A stretch of 63,606 bases of DNA from Candidatus Altimarinota bacterium. Lineage in GTDB: Bacteria; Patescibacteriota; Gracilibacteria; JAHISY01. The stretch is from assembly GCA_021735425.1 (NCBI GenBank), contig JAIPGZ010000005.1, positions 1 to 63,606 on the forward strand, written 5' to 3'. The stretch's first letter is position 1. Each line of letters starts with the position of its first letter. Under the pieces are notes generated by a model. It searched no databases, was not told the origin of the DNA, and saw only the letters and a program-made list of their open reading frames with translations. The translations under genes and the position numbers were made by a program. Of this stretch, positions 32,795 to 41,595 are shown piece by piece.

Positions 32795-35322
32795 GTCGTA
32801 ATCCGCTTGAAAATCTCCGTCTCGACGAATTCCCGGTCGCGGCCGTATTTCAATCGGCTAAGCTGGCGAATTGCCTCAGCGGCTTCTTCGTCACGTCCAC
32901 CCTGATCATAAATCGTTTCCAGAGTGAAACCGCGGCTCGTCGCGTTGTTGATATTGAGCTTGATACAAGCTTTGTAGTTCGCGATATTAATTAAATCCTG
33001 TTGACTGAAAACCGGCGAGAATTCTTTTTCCATCGTCTCTGCATCCTGCGCCCCAATCTTGAAACAAAGCATTGAACCGACATTGCCAAAAACCGCGTCG
33101 CGAATTTCAGTATCTTCGTGCTTACCCTTACCACCACCCTGTCCTTTTGTAATTTGCGAAATATACTGGTGGGCGACAATCAGATTTAAACGGTATTTCC
33201 GCGCTTCAGAGAGAATCGAAGCAAATGAATCAGTGACGAAATTTTGGAACTCGTCGACATAAAGGTAAAAATCTTTGCGATCTTTTTCGGGAATATTAAC
33301 TCGACTCATCGCGGCTTGTTGGATTTTGGCAACCAAGATTGAACCAATTAATTGGGAATTGAGTTCGCCCGTTTTACCTTTCGAAAGATTGCAGAGAATA
33401 ATCTTGCCTTGGTCCATCGCCTCGCGGAGATTGAAAGCCGACTTCGTCTGACCGATGACATTTCGAATCAGTCCATTGGTTACGAAAGGTCCGAATTTGG
33501 AGTTGAAATAAGGAATGATTTCCTGCTTTTCGCGCGCACCACTTGAAGCCATTTCTTTCGTCCAAAAAGATCGCACGACCGGATTTTTGACTTTCGAAAC
33601 TTTATATCTTTGCCAAGCTTCATCGGTAAAAAGGCGAGTCAGGTCAATCAGAGTCGCACCCTCCTCCTGGTCCTCCATCAATGTCAGACAGCCGTTGCGG
33701 AAATAATGTTGCAGCCGCGGCCCCATTATCTCTTCGCCAAACATTTTGATAAAAATCGAGAGCGCCTCCTGCGCCATGAATTCGCGCTCGTCGGCAGTCT
33801 TACCTTCGAGGATATTGAGCCCGATTGGTCGCTCTAAATCGCCGGGATTGAAATAAACGATATCGTCAGCACGCTTTCGTGGAATATAAGGGAGGATCGC
33901 TTCAACTAAATCACCGTGCGGATCAATCAGACAAAGTCCTTCGCCATTTTGTAAATCCTGCCGAACCATGTTTTCGAGCAAAGTTGATTTACCTGTCCCG
34001 GATTTACCAATCATATAAAAGTGGCGGCGGCGATCATCACGCATAATCCGGATTTCTTTTTTCGATCCACGGTAAGTGTTGTGACCGAGCAACAGCCCTT
34101 CTTTAGGAATATTTTGCGGCGCCGGCTCGACTTTGAAATCTTGCCATTTCACAATCGTCGAAGGGTTGTAGCGAATGTCGGGGAAATGGTACATCGACGC
34201 GATTTCTTCCGCACCAAGAATCATCGTCTTTTCAAATCGACGCAACATCTTGTACCAAGCAATCCAGCCGCGTTTGAAGTTGCGAAAAATGAAAGACTCG
34301 ATAATTTTGCGGTTGGAATGGTATTCTGTGAAATAAAGCGAATTGTGAGACGGGGCGTGAAATTGCTCGAAGCTCGCCCGAATTGATTGGAGAATGGATT
34401 GAACGCGCGGTTGACTCGGCGCCGACGCGACAATTCGGATGATGGAATCAAAGCCAGTGTGCTCCGATTTATCAGCAATCAATTTCACCATATCTTGAAT
34501 GTTTTGGGTCACCTGCGCCTTAATTGAACCATCGGCACCTTGCGAGGAAAGATACTCCGACTGCGGCCCGCGGATGATGATGCCAAGTAAACTCGCGAGA
34601 AAGCTGAAAGGATGGCTAAACCATTTCAGACTTTTGCGGGTGAAAAGAGCGTCAGCCAGTGCTCGACATTTTTTGCGCCAACCTGGACGAACCGGACGCA
34701 ACATTATTTGCACCGCCGCCCCTTCATCAAGATTGATCTTCGAAAAAGCATTTAGAATCGGGTTAATGGTTTCTGATTCCAGTTTTTGGAAAGTCATCAG
34801 CGGCTCGGCGTAACTCTTATTGAGAATGAGATAAGTCCCAGCACTCCTATTACCCTTTTGAAAAATATTATAATCCGGGACTTGGTCGATAACGGCGTCT
34901 TTGTAAAAACCGGTGACCTGCTTCTCAACCAACTCTTTGTAAGCGCGCGGCACAACCATAAAAAAATTGAGCTCGCCCTGAAGCATCGCATATTCGAGGG
35001 AAAAAAAGTTCTGTCCGATGAAGCGATTTTTAATTTTTCGAGAAAACATGATTTGTAAATTCTCGAGAAAATGCACCATAATCCCGGTAATTTTCTTAAA
35101 TTCTTTGCCGCTGCCAAATTGCTCATGTTCGGAATCACCACCACCCTTATCTTCTTTGGAGTCTTTTTTGGGAATCAAAATGCGGAGAAAAACCAACTCG
35201 AGCGAGCGTCGAAAATTCATCCAGAACCGCATAATCGAAGAAATAAGCCAAATTATGACAATCCCACCGACGACGATTCCGCCCCAATTAATCACGAGAT
35301 TCCAAAATTCAGCTGAAGTCAT
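32791..35322 (-). CDS. TraG/VirB4-like type IV secretion ATPase, paralogue 2
   Basis: An 843-residue relative of the 20265-22916 protein. It has N-terminal membrane segments (about residues 8-30), a large middle domain, Walker A GKSGTGKSTLLENMV near residue 438, LCLIDPHGDLVEAILPYI near 465, IILCNLSKGKTGELNSQLIGS near 645 and YLYVDEFQNFVTDSFASILSEA near 690. Identity with paralogue 1 is high in the core and low outside it, suggesting old duplication and separate partners. A -10 box 7 nt upstream of the ATG implies a leaderless message. Likely motor for export or pilus assembly; inferred from family. Confidence 0.85.
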   Translation of the reverse strand: MTSAEFWNLVINWGGIVVGGIVIIWLISSIMRFWMNFRRSLELVFLRILIPKKDSKEDKGGGDSEHEQFGSGKEFKKITGIMVHFLENLQIMFSRKIKNRFIGQNFFSLEYAMLQGELNFFMVVPRAYKELVEKQVTGFYKDAVIDQVPDYNIFQKGNRSAGTYLILNKSYAEPLMTFQKLESETINPILNAFSKINLDEGAAVQIMLRPVRPGWRKKCRALADALFTRKSLKWFSHPFSFLASLLGIIIRGPQSEYLSSQGADGSIKAQVTQNIQDMVKLIADKSEHTGFDSIIRIVASAPSQPRVQSILQSIRASFEQFHAPSHNSLYFTEYHSNRKIIESFIFRNFKRGWIAWYKMLRRFEKTMILGAEEIASMYHFPDIRYNPSTIVKWQDFKVEPAPQNIPKEGLLLGHNTYRGSKKEIRIMRDDRRRHFYMIGKSGTGKSTLLENMVRQDLQNGEGLCLIDPHGDLVEAILPYIPRKRADDIVYFNPGDLERPIGLNILEGKTADEREFMAQEALSIFIKMFGEEIMGPRLQHYFRNGCLTLMEDQEEGATLIDLTRLFTDEAWQRYKVSKVKNPVVRSFWTKEMASSGAREKQEIIPYFNSKFGPFVTNGLIRNVIGQTKSAFNLREAMDQGKIILCNLSKGKTGELNSQLIGSILVAKIQQAAMSRVNIPEKDRKDFYLYVDEFQNFVTDSFASILSEARKYRLNLIVAHQYISQITKGQGGGKGKHEDTEIRDAVFGNVGSMLCFKIGAQDAETMEKEFSPVFSQQDLINIANYKACIKLNINNATSRGFTLETIYDQGGRDEEAAEAIRQLSRLKYGRDREFVETEIFKRITT

Positions 35323-35329
35323 CGGTCTA

Positions 35330-35335
35330 ATTTTA
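35330..35335 (-). promoter_or_regulatory. -10 box TAAAAT, leaderless
   Basis: Minus-strand GCTAAAAT, 7 nt before the ATG at 35322. Confidence 0.6.
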
Positions 35336-35455
35336 GCGTATTTCTGTCGGAATCTCGGACAAATTGACGGAAAATTTTTGACTCGTTCAAAATATTTGGC
35401 TTAAAAATTTATTTTATATCTTATTATTGTAACACTTTTTATTAAAAAAATCAAA

Positions 35456-35806
35456 TCAGTCTGCATCCAGAACACCAGCCTGTAAATAAATTGGTTTTTT
35501 GATTTGTTCCATGTCTTCGAGCACTCCGGAATTTTTAATCGCATCGAGAGATTCCGCCTCACTAATCTGCTGATTCCAAATTTCCATTTGGGTTTGAATC
35601 TGATTTTTTTCAATTTCTAATTTCTTCAAAGCATAACCCCGCGTCGCTGTTCTGTTCGCGTGAGCTAGGTAAAGAAGCGAGACTGACAGCGCGAGGAAAA
35701 TCATCACAACCATCAAGGCGAAAGTGCCGATTTCAATTTTCGCCGACAAGGTGCGCCGTCGGATACCCGGTTTAGCTTCGCGAGAATTGGAAAGAATTAG
35801 GTTCAA
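35456..35806 (-). CDS. FtsL-like cell division protein
   Basis: A 116-residue bitopic protein with a basic cytoplasmic start, one transmembrane segment (about residues 28-50) and a coiled-coil outside (YALKKLEIEKNQIQTQMEIWNQQ). Size, topology and position directly after rsmH (8 nt) are those of FtsL in division gene clusters; sequence itself is poorly conserved. FtsL would link FtsB/FtsQ to septal peptidoglycan synthesis. No ftsI follows. Confidence 0.7.
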   Translation of the reverse strand: MNLILSNSREAKPGIRRRTLSAKIEIGTFALMVVMIFLALSVSLLYLAHANRTATRGYALKKLEIEKNQIQTQMEIWNQQISEAESLDAIKNSGVLEDMEQIKKPIYLQAGVLDAD

Positions 35807-35814
35807 TTTTAAAT

Positions 35815-36657
35815 TTAAAATTTTCTAGCCCCCCGCAATTTAGCCGATCTGCTCCTCGGGTTTTCAGCAAGCTCTGAGGCACTTGGTCCCACTGCCTTCT
35901 TCGTCAGAATTTCGAGAATTTTTAACTTTTTTTGTTCGCGGAAAAAATTTTTGACAATCCGATCTTCGAGTGAATGGAAAGAAATTACCGCAATCCGACC
36001 TCCTGATTTTAAAGCTTCGACGGCGGAATTTAAACCCTGCTCTAAATTTTCGAGTTCAGAATTGACTCGAATTCGTAAAGCCTGAAAAACTTGAGGTAAA
36101 AGTTTGGGATGAGCAATTAAATTAACTAAATCTTCCGTCTGGCGAAATTTTTGTTTCCGGCGAAACTCGACGATTTGTTTCGCGATTTTGCGGGAAGAAC
36201 GAATCTCACCAAATTTGTAAAAAATGTCCGCGATTTCGTTTTCGGGAAAAGAATTGAGAATCGCCGCAGCGTCGAGCGGCTGGGTGGAATCGAAGCGCAT
36301 GTCGAGCTTGCCCAAATTTTGAAATGAAAAACCGCGGCTCGCGTCATCGAAATGCAGCGAGGAAACTCCAAGATCAAGCAAAATTCCGTCGAGCGAGGCG
36401 GGCGAAGTGAATTTCAAAAGATCGCGAAAATTGGCTTGATGAGTTTCGAGGTTAGAGAATTTTTGTAAATTATTTTGCGCCAATTCCAAATTCCGTGAGT
36501 CTAAATCTAATCCAATTAATTTTCCGGTTTTCCTGATTTTCTCCAAAATCAATCCGGCGTGACCACCCAGACCGAGTGTCCCATCGAGAAAAACCTCGCC
36601 AGCCTTCGGCGCGAGTAATTCGAGAACTTCGACGGGGAGGACAGGGAGATGACTCAC
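35815..36657 (-). CDS. rsmH: 16S rRNA C1402 N4-methyltransferase
   Basis: RsmH (MraW) methylates N4 of C1402 in 16S rRNA, the same nucleotide modified by RsmI at 18848. The 280-residue protein (GTG start) has HLPVLPVEVLELL, DGTLGLGGHAGLIL near residue 25, LLDLGVSSLHFDDASRGFSF near residue 96 and VISFHSLEDRIVKNFF near residue 225. A -10 box 6 nt before the GTG supports this start. It is followed by the ftsL-like gene. Confidence 0.96.
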   Translation of the reverse strand: MSHLPVLPVEVLELLAPKAGEVFLDGTLGLGGHAGLILEKIRKTGKLIGLDLDSRNLELAQNNLQKFSNLETHQANFRDLLKFTSPASLDGILLDLGVSSLHFDDASRGFSFQNLGKLDMRFDSTQPLDAAAILNSFPENEIADIFYKFGEIRSSRKIAKQIVEFRRKQKFRQTEDLVNLIAHPKLLPQVFQALRIRVNSELENLEQGLNSAVEALKSGGRIAVISFHSLEDRIVKNFFREQKKLKILEILTKKAVGPSASELAENPRSRSAKLRGARKF

Positions 36658-36663
36658 GCGGCG

Positions 36664-36669
36664 ATTTTA
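36664..36669 (-). promoter_or_regulatory. -10 box (GT-TAAAAT), leaderless rsmH promoter
   Basis: Minus-strand TAAAAT overlapping the end of the response-regulator gene, 6 nt before the GTG at 36657. Confidence 0.6.
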
Positions 36670-37098
36670 ACCCGCTTTTGACTTTGTCGTCGCACCGTTA
36701 CTATTTTGACCTAAAAACTGATAAACCGTATTTTTTAAATCTGAAAGCTTAAATGGTTTTTCAATCAAAACCGCGTTAGGAAATTCCGCAATTTTTTCCG
36801 TTTCATCAGAAAAACCAGTCATAAAAACAACAGGAATTTCATCACGAATTTTGCGAATCGCCGCCGCTAAATCAACCCCCGAAATTTCCGGCATTTTTAA
36901 ATCAGAAATCAAAAGATCAAAATCAAAAGCTGTCGAATCACTTTCAAATAATTTCAAAACTTCAACCGGATTATTTTTGGTCGTAACTTTGTAACCCTCC
37001 TTCGTTAAAACACGCTTTAATAGTTCAGAAATCGGTGTTTCGTCATCGACGATGAGAATTCTTTGATTTGCATTTGAACAAGCTTCTAAATCAGACAT
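36667..37098 (-). CDS. Single-domain response regulator
   Basis: A 143-residue CheY-like receiver with all key residues: acidic pair in ILIVDDETPI (about residues 18-19), phospho-acceptor Asp in LLISDLKMPEISG (about residue 65), Thr in VFMTGFSDE (about 93) and Lys in LIEKPFKLSDL (about 114). There is no output domain, so it acts through protein contacts. No histidine kinase is in the window. Confidence 0.9.
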   Translation of the reverse strand: MSDLEACSNANQRILIVDDETPISELLKRVLTKEGYKVTTKNNPVEVLKLFESDSTAFDFDLLISDLKMPEISGVDLAAAIRKIRDEIPVVFMTGFSDETEKIAEFPNAVLIEKPFKLSDLKNTVYQFLGQNSNGATTKSKAG

Positions 37099-37227
37099 TT
37101 TGCAAAAAAATTAAGAAAAAAATTTTAAGCATTTTAGCTAAAAAATTTTATTTGTCAAACCTTGGATTGCCTGCTAAAGCCAATCTTTTCTTTCTAGTTT
37201 TTTAGCTCACGCCAAACTGTTTTTTGC

Positions 37228-37233
37228 TAAAAT
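37228..37233 (+). promoter_or_regulatory. -10 box (TGC-TAAAAT), leaderless
   Basis: TTTTGCTAAAAT ends 7 nt before the ATG at 37241. Confidence 0.65.
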
Positions 37234-37240
37234 CCCGCGG

Positions 37241-37708
37241 ATGCCTCCTGAACTCACCACCTTCCTCTTCGGCATGACTCCTATCGGCGAAATTCGCGCT
37301 GCGGTAATTTGGGGAATGACTTACGGGAAACTAAGTTCTGCGGAAGCGCTTTTTTGGGGTTATTTGGGAAATGTTTTGGTGGCAGTACTAATTGTTTTAC
37401 TTTTGCCGAAAATCGCAGAATTCGCCCGCCAACACTTTCAACCGATTAATCACATCTTCCGAAAAGTTTTCGCCAAAACTCGCAAAAAACATTCTAAAAA
37501 CTTTCTCCGTTTCGCCGAACTTTCTTTACTAATTCTGGTCGCCGTCCCACTACCTGGCTCAGGCGCTTACACCGGCGCACTCGTCGCCTGGCTTTTCGGA
37601 GTGAAACCGAAAGTCGCGATTCCGCTCATCGCGGTCGGAATATTCCTCGCCGGCTTAATCGTCCTCGGACTCACGAATGGCGGTCTAGCTTTTGCAAAAT
37701 CTTTCTAA
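37241..37708 (+). CDS. Small multidrug export-type membrane protein
   Basis: A 155-residue protein with four or five membrane segments. It opens PPELTTFLFGMTPIGEIRAAVIWG and contains LILVAVPLPGSGAYTGALVAWLFG near residue 100, both typical of the Sm_multidrug_ex family (PF06695). The family name reflects an old inference; transport substrate is unknown. It overlaps the convergent tsaC gene by 38 nt. Confidence 0.85.
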   Translation: MPPELTTFLFGMTPIGEIRAAVIWGMTYGKLSSAEALFWGYLGNVLVAVLIVLLLPKIAEFARQHFQPINHIFRKVFAKTRKKHSKNFLRFAELSLLILVAVPLPGSGAYTGALVAWLFGVKPKVAIPLIAVGIFLAGLIVLGLTNGGLAFAKSF

Positions 37709-38276
37709 AAGGAATCATCCCTTCCCGAATCAGTTGAACTTCTTTGCCGGAAACATCAACCAACGTCGAGGCGAAATTTTTGGAAATGCTCCCGTCGTCT
37801 AAAATTAAATCGACTGCTGGAAAAATTCGGGCGACGGCTTTGGCATTTTCGGCAACTTTTGAACCAGTCAAATTCGCCGAAGTCGTAATTAAAGGTCTTC
37901 CAAATCGACGGACGAGTAGATTAGAAATTGCATGGTCGGGGAGACGAACGCCAATTTTCGCGTCAGAATTTTTCGCCATAATCAGTAAACTTAGACTGCC
38001 CGGCCAAAAAGTTTTGGCAAGAAGGTGCGCCTTACAAAGTTTGCGACCGACTTTATTGAGATAATTTTTCGATGGCAAATTCAAAAGCAGCGGTTTCGTC
38101 GAATCGGATTGTTTGAGTCGGTAAATTTTTGCGACAGCTTTTTTATTCCCCGCATCCACCGCCAAACCCCAAACCGTGTCGGTCGAATGAGCGATGACAC
38201 CGCCTTTTCGAAGAATCTCGATTGCTTCAGAAATCGCCGAGCTTAAATTCGCGGGATTTACTTTGAGAATTTTCAT
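37671..38276 (-). CDS. tsaC: Threonylcarbamoyl-AMP synthase (Sua5/YrdC)
   Basis: TsaC makes threonylcarbamoyl-AMP, the first step to t6A37 on tRNA. I use ATG 38276 (201 residues, MKILKVNPANLSSAI); a longer frame to 38375 adds non-conserved sequence that overlaps the next gene. Visible are GGVIAHSTDTVWGLAVDA, KIYRLKQSDSTKPLLLNL (family KxR), SLLI..IGVRLPDH and PLITTSANLTG. It complements the short TsaB at 18154. Confidence 0.93.
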   Translation of the reverse strand: MKILKVNPANLSSAISEAIEILRKGGVIAHSTDTVWGLAVDAGNKKAVAKIYRLKQSDSTKPLLLNLPSKNYLNKVGRKLCKAHLLAKTFWPGSLSLLIMAKNSDAKIGVRLPDHAISNLLVRRFGRPLITTSANLTGSKVAENAKAVARIFPAVDLILDDGSISKNFASTLVDVSGKEVQLIREGMIPFRKILQKLDRHS

Positions 38277-38348
38277 TTCAAACTTTAGATATTCTAATTG
38301 CAATTTATTTTTTTGTTTGCAAAAATCGCAAACCTTTAATTTCACAAA

Positions 38349-38750
38349 ATGGAAACATTGAAAAAAAGACCTCAAATAACCGAGGCCGAAATTAATAAAA
38401 TTCGTGAAAAAATCGCGACAGCTTTGATGGAAAAAGTTGAAGCTGGGGAAGATATTTTTTATCGAACCGAGGGCGGTTATGGAGAAGATGTGAAAATGAA
38501 AAATGGTCGAAGTCTTTTAGCCCAAATGAATCAAACCGAAAAAGCCGCAATTTCTAATTTGCGAGAAAAAATAGCCGAAGCAATTTTTATTCACTCCGGC
38601 GATCAATTAAATTTGGTCAGACTTTTGACTCAGGAGGGGATTCAAATGACGACTCGATTTAAAATCGAAGATTTTGGTTTGACCGACGACGACGCTTTGA
38701 AAATAAAAAGTTTTTGTTTCAATTTTTACGGCGTCGAAATAGAGAATTAG
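38349..38750 (+). CDS. Hypothetical protein
   Basis: A 133-residue charged soluble protein (METLKKRPQITEAEINKIREKI...). Predicted mostly helical with a short beta end. No domain recognised. The preceding Sec or membrane signals are absent. It is convergent with, and overlaps by 4 nt, the TPR protein gene. Confidence 0.6.
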   Translation: METLKKRPQITEAEINKIREKIATALMEKVEAGEDIFYRTEGGYGEDVKMKNGRSLLAQMNQTEKAAISNLREKIAEAIFIHSGDQLNLVRLLTQEGIQMTTRFKIEDFGLTDDDALKIKSFCFNFYGVEIEN

Positions 38751-39349
38751 TTAATTCTACGTTTTAAATTCTGAGCTCTGTCGGCGTATTCTTCGACGAT
38801 AATCAGACATTCCCGCGCCTTTTCATTGTCGGGGTCAATTTCCAAAACTCGACGAAAAATAGGCAAGGCTTTTTGAATATTTTTTTCATTGAGATAACAA
38901 ACACCGAGGTCAGTCAAAACGAAAGTGTCGTCCGGCGCGAGCGCCTTTGCTCGCTCGAGGAGGATGATTCCTTTGCCACGATCGCCCGCCATCGCGACAC
39001 TCCAACCCAGACAACGCAAAATTTCAGAATGATTGGATTTCAAATCATCAGCTTTTTCAAGAAACTCGATCGAGTTTTCCCAATCACGCTGACAGGAAAA
39101 AAGAAAGCCGAGTAAGTAAGTGGCATTAGCGGATTTAGAATCAAGCTCAACCGCTTTCCGCAAGGCCTTTTCTGCTTTCTTGAGCTGATTCAGCGAAATA
39201 AAATTGTCGCCAATTTCTTCAAGTGCCTCGACACATCCTGGATCCTCGGCGAGAATTTCCTCGCAAATCTCAATCGCTTCACGATATTTACCACCAAGCT
39301 TCAGATCATCAGCCTGGTCGAGTAGCTCGTCAATTTTGTCATCATCCAC
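38747..39349 (-). CDS. Tetratricopeptide repeat protein
   Basis: A 200-residue soluble protein (GTG start) built from about five TPR units: GKYREAIEICEEILAEDPG, NQLKKAEKALRKAVELDS, RDWENSIEFLEKADDLKS, GDRGKGIILLERAKALAP, KNIQKALPIFRRVLEIDPD. TPRs bind other proteins; the partner is unknown. A -10 TGCTAAACT ends 6 nt before the GTG. Confidence 0.9.
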   Translation of the reverse strand: MDDDKIDELLDQADDLKLGGKYREAIEICEEILAEDPGCVEALEEIGDNFISLNQLKKAEKALRKAVELDSKSANATYLLGFLFSCQRDWENSIEFLEKADDLKSNHSEILRCLGWSVAMAGDRGKGIILLERAKALAPDDTFVLTDLGVCYLNEKNIQKALPIFRRVLEIDPDNEKARECLIIVEEYADRAQNLKRRIN

Positions 39350-39355
39350 CGCGGG

Positions 39356-39361
39356 AGTTTA
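39356..39361 (-). promoter_or_regulatory. -10 box (TGC-TAAACT), leaderless
   Basis: Minus strand, 6 nt before the GTG start at 39349. Confidence 0.6.
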
Positions 39362-39416
39362 GCAAAAATCTTGAAGCCTGAAATAGGGGACAAAAAATAA
39401 TTTTAAATTCCGAAGC

Positions 39417-40229
39417 TCATCCCAAAATCTCCGGATGCTGCTGCGCGACGAAATTATTGGCGGCGAGCCAACCCGCCTTACTACCGCAATCAAAGCGTTT
39501 TCCTGTGAGAATTTCGCCAAAAATCTTTTCTTCTTTGAGGAGAATCGCTAAAGCATCAATCAGGCGAATCTCGCCGCTGGCATTGGGATTGTCGGAGAGA
39601 ATTTCAAAAATACGAGAAGTACAAATATATTTGCCGACGATGGCGAGATCGCTCGGCGCGTTTTCTATTCTCGGTTTTTCGACGAACTGGGTGATGGTGG
39701 AATCTTCCTGAATCGCGACAATGCCGTATTTATCAACTTCTAATTTGGCAACTTTTTGCAATCCGACGACAGTGGCATCTTTCTTGGTGTAAGCCTCTAC
39801 CAGCTGACGAGACGGCTGACCAAAAATTAAGTCGTCACCGAACAAGACGAGGAAGGCTTCATCGCCAATTTTTTCACGCGCCTGCAAAATCGCGTGACCG
39901 TCGCCCAGCATTTCTTTTTGAATTACAAAATTAAATTTCGCCAACTTGGAAATTTTCTGGATTTCAGCGAGTAAATCGAGTTCACCCTTTTCCGCCAATT
40001 TTTTTTCGAGCGCCAAATCAGAAGCGAAATATTTTTGGATGTCGGTCTGATCGGGAGAGACAACAAAAACAATTTGCTCAATTCCAGCCGCCACTGCATC
40101 CTCGACGAGGAATTGTAAAACTGGTTTGTCGATAATCGGTAGGAGTGCCTTAGAAAAGGCTTTCGCGACAGGCAGAAAACGAGTCGCAAAACCGGCGACA
40201 GGGATAATGGCTTTTTTAATTTTGGACAT
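39417..40229 (-). CDS. galU: UTP-glucose-1-phosphate uridylyltransferase
   Basis: GalU makes UDP-glucose for surface sugars. The 270-residue protein has KKAIIPVAGFATRFLPVAKAFSKALLPIIDKPVLQ at the N-terminus (the usual GLGTR is GFATR here), EDAVAAGIEQIVFV, the acidic AFLVLFGDDLIFG near residue 130, FVEKP near 184 and the C-terminal FDCGSKAGWLAAN. A leaderless -10 box precedes it. Confidence 0.93.
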   Translation of the reverse strand: MSKIKKAIIPVAGFATRFLPVAKAFSKALLPIIDKPVLQFLVEDAVAAGIEQIVFVVSPDQTDIQKYFASDLALEKKLAEKGELDLLAEIQKISKLAKFNFVIQKEMLGDGHAILQAREKIGDEAFLVLFGDDLIFGQPSRQLVEAYTKKDATVVGLQKVAKLEVDKYGIVAIQEDSTITQFVEKPRIENAPSDLAIVGKYICTSRIFEILSDNPNASGEIRLIDALAILLKEEKIFGEILTGKRFDCGSKAGWLAANNFVAQQHPEILG

Positions 40230-40236
40230 CGCTGAA

Positions 40237-40242
40237 ATTTTA
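40237..40242 (-). promoter_or_regulatory. -10 box (GT-TAAAAT), leaderless galU promoter
   Basis: Minus-strand TAAAAT, 7 nt before the ATG at 40229. Confidence 0.6.
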
Positions 40243-40348
40243 ACACTTTGGAAAATCTCTCAAAGCGAGTAAAAGAATGACTCAGAAGTAATTTGACAAA
40301 ATGAAATTCTTTTGTGAAAATAGCATAAATCGGTCTTCTAAAAGAGCT

Positions 40349-40377
40349 TTGACAGTAATCAGAACAAGCTCTAATAT
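40349..40377 (+). promoter_or_regulatory. Consensus promoter TTGACA-N17-TAATAT
   Basis: A perfect -35 TTGACA (40349-40354), 17-nt spacer and -10 TAATAT (40372-40377), 28 nt before the ATG of the sigma4-HARE gene. A second TTGACA lies at 40293. Confidence 0.75.
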
Positions 40378-40405
40378 CTCATTCAGTTAAATTAACTTTT
40401 CAAAA

Positions 40406-41509
40406 ATGATTGCTCCAACTCCCACTATGGATCTCACCCAGATTCTCGAAGAACTTTTTCTTGTCCTGAGTCAAAAAGAAAGAGAGGTGGTCACGCGGCG
40501 CTTTGCACTGACAGGCGACAATCGTCAGACTTTGGAAAAAATCGGACAGCATTTTGATGTGACTCGCGAAAGAATTCGTCAAATTGAATCAATCGCTTTA
40601 CAAAAATTACGCCGGACCATAGCCAGCACGAAACTCAAACATGTCAACGAGTTAGCAAAACAAGTTTTGGAAAAGAATGGCGGAGTGAAATTAGAAGAGG
40701 CTCTGATTACCGAAGTTTTGAATTTGATTCACTCGGTAAGCGAGGTCGACGGCAACATCATCCGTCTTTCTCTCGCGGTAGACGAAAGCGTCCTGCAAGA
40801 AAGAACTTCGAGCCTCAGACCGTTTTGGCATTCCAACAAAATTCTCACCGCCGACGTCAACGCAATGGCCGACAAGGCCGCCAATGTTTTGGGTAAACAA
40901 AAAGATTTGGTGGACGGCGAGCGACTGGTCAATATGGTGCGAGCAGCTTTGGCGAATAGCGGCAAGAATTTTAAAGCCGAAACAATCGCCTCAATTTTTG
41001 AGCTCGATCCACGACTGAAAAAAACTGAGGAAGGTTGGGGACTGATGACTTGGCGACACATCAATCCGCGTAGCCTCCGCGACAAAGCTTTGATTATCAT
41101 GCGAGAAATCCAGAAGCCAATTCACTTTGTCGAAATTGCGAATAAGATTGCCGAGCATGGTTTCGACAAAAAAGTTGTGACCGTCCAAGCCGTCCACAAT
41201 GAATTAATCCGCGATGAAAAATTTGTTTTAATCGGGCGCGGACTTTACGCTTTGCGTGAATGGGGCTACAGCGAAGGAACCGTCGCTGACATTATCGAAG
41301 ATTTATTGGCCAAGAAATCACCACTTTCGAAAGAAGAAATCATCCGCGGAGTTTTGAAACAACGCCAGGTCAAGAAAGGTACGATTTCTTTGAATTTACA
41401 AAAAACACCTTGGTTTGAGCGTGTCGGACGAGCCCTTTACAAGCTCAATCTTGCCAAAAAGAAAGGCGTAGAAGCCAACCGCAAACGACGAGGCGGACGC
41501 AAGGTCTAA
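40406..41509 (+). CDS. Sigma-region-4 and HARE-HTH regulator
   Basis: A 367-residue protein. The first 70 residues form a sigma-70 region 4 (VLSQKEREVVTRRFAL..TLEKIGQHFDVTRERIRQIESIALQKLRR) without region 2. The middle is unfamiliar. Residues about 235-315 look like a HARE-HTH winged helix as in RNA polymerase delta subunit (KPIHFVEIANKIAEHGFDKKVVTVQAVHNELIRDEKFVLIGRGLYALREWGY), followed by a second winged-helix-like part and a basic tail. This is a known Patescibacteria layout from memory. It probably binds RNA polymerase or -35 regions and modulates transcription. Confidence 0.88.
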   Translation: MIAPTPTMDLTQILEELFLVLSQKEREVVTRRFALTGDNRQTLEKIGQHFDVTRERIRQIESIALQKLRRTIASTKLKHVNELAKQVLEKNGGVKLEEALITEVLNLIHSVSEVDGNIIRLSLAVDESVLQERTSSLRPFWHSNKILTADVNAMADKAANVLGKQKDLVDGERLVNMVRAALANSGKNFKAETIASIFELDPRLKKTEEGWGLMTWRHINPRSLRDKALIIMREIQKPIHFVEIANKIAEHGFDKKVVTVQAVHNELIRDEKFVLIGRGLYALREWGYSEGTVADIIEDLLAKKSPLSKEEIIRGVLKQRQVKKGTISLNLQKTPWFERVGRALYKLNLAKKKGVEANRKRRGGRKV

Positions 41510-41545
41510 TCCATAAATCTTATCAGTCTGGAATTTCAGAATGGT

Positions 41546-41574
41546 TTGATTTTTAGGCGTATTTTTGCTAAAAT
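41546..41574 (+). promoter_or_regulatory. Promoter TTGATT-N17-TAAAAT of the pilin operon
   Basis: -35 TTGATT (41546-41551), 17-nt spacer, extended -10 TGC-TAAAAT (41569-41574), 21 nt before the TTG start at 41596. The promoter at 44534-44562 has the same -35 and spacing. Confidence 0.75.
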
Positions 41575-41595
41575 GAGAAGATTTAAAAACCAAAA

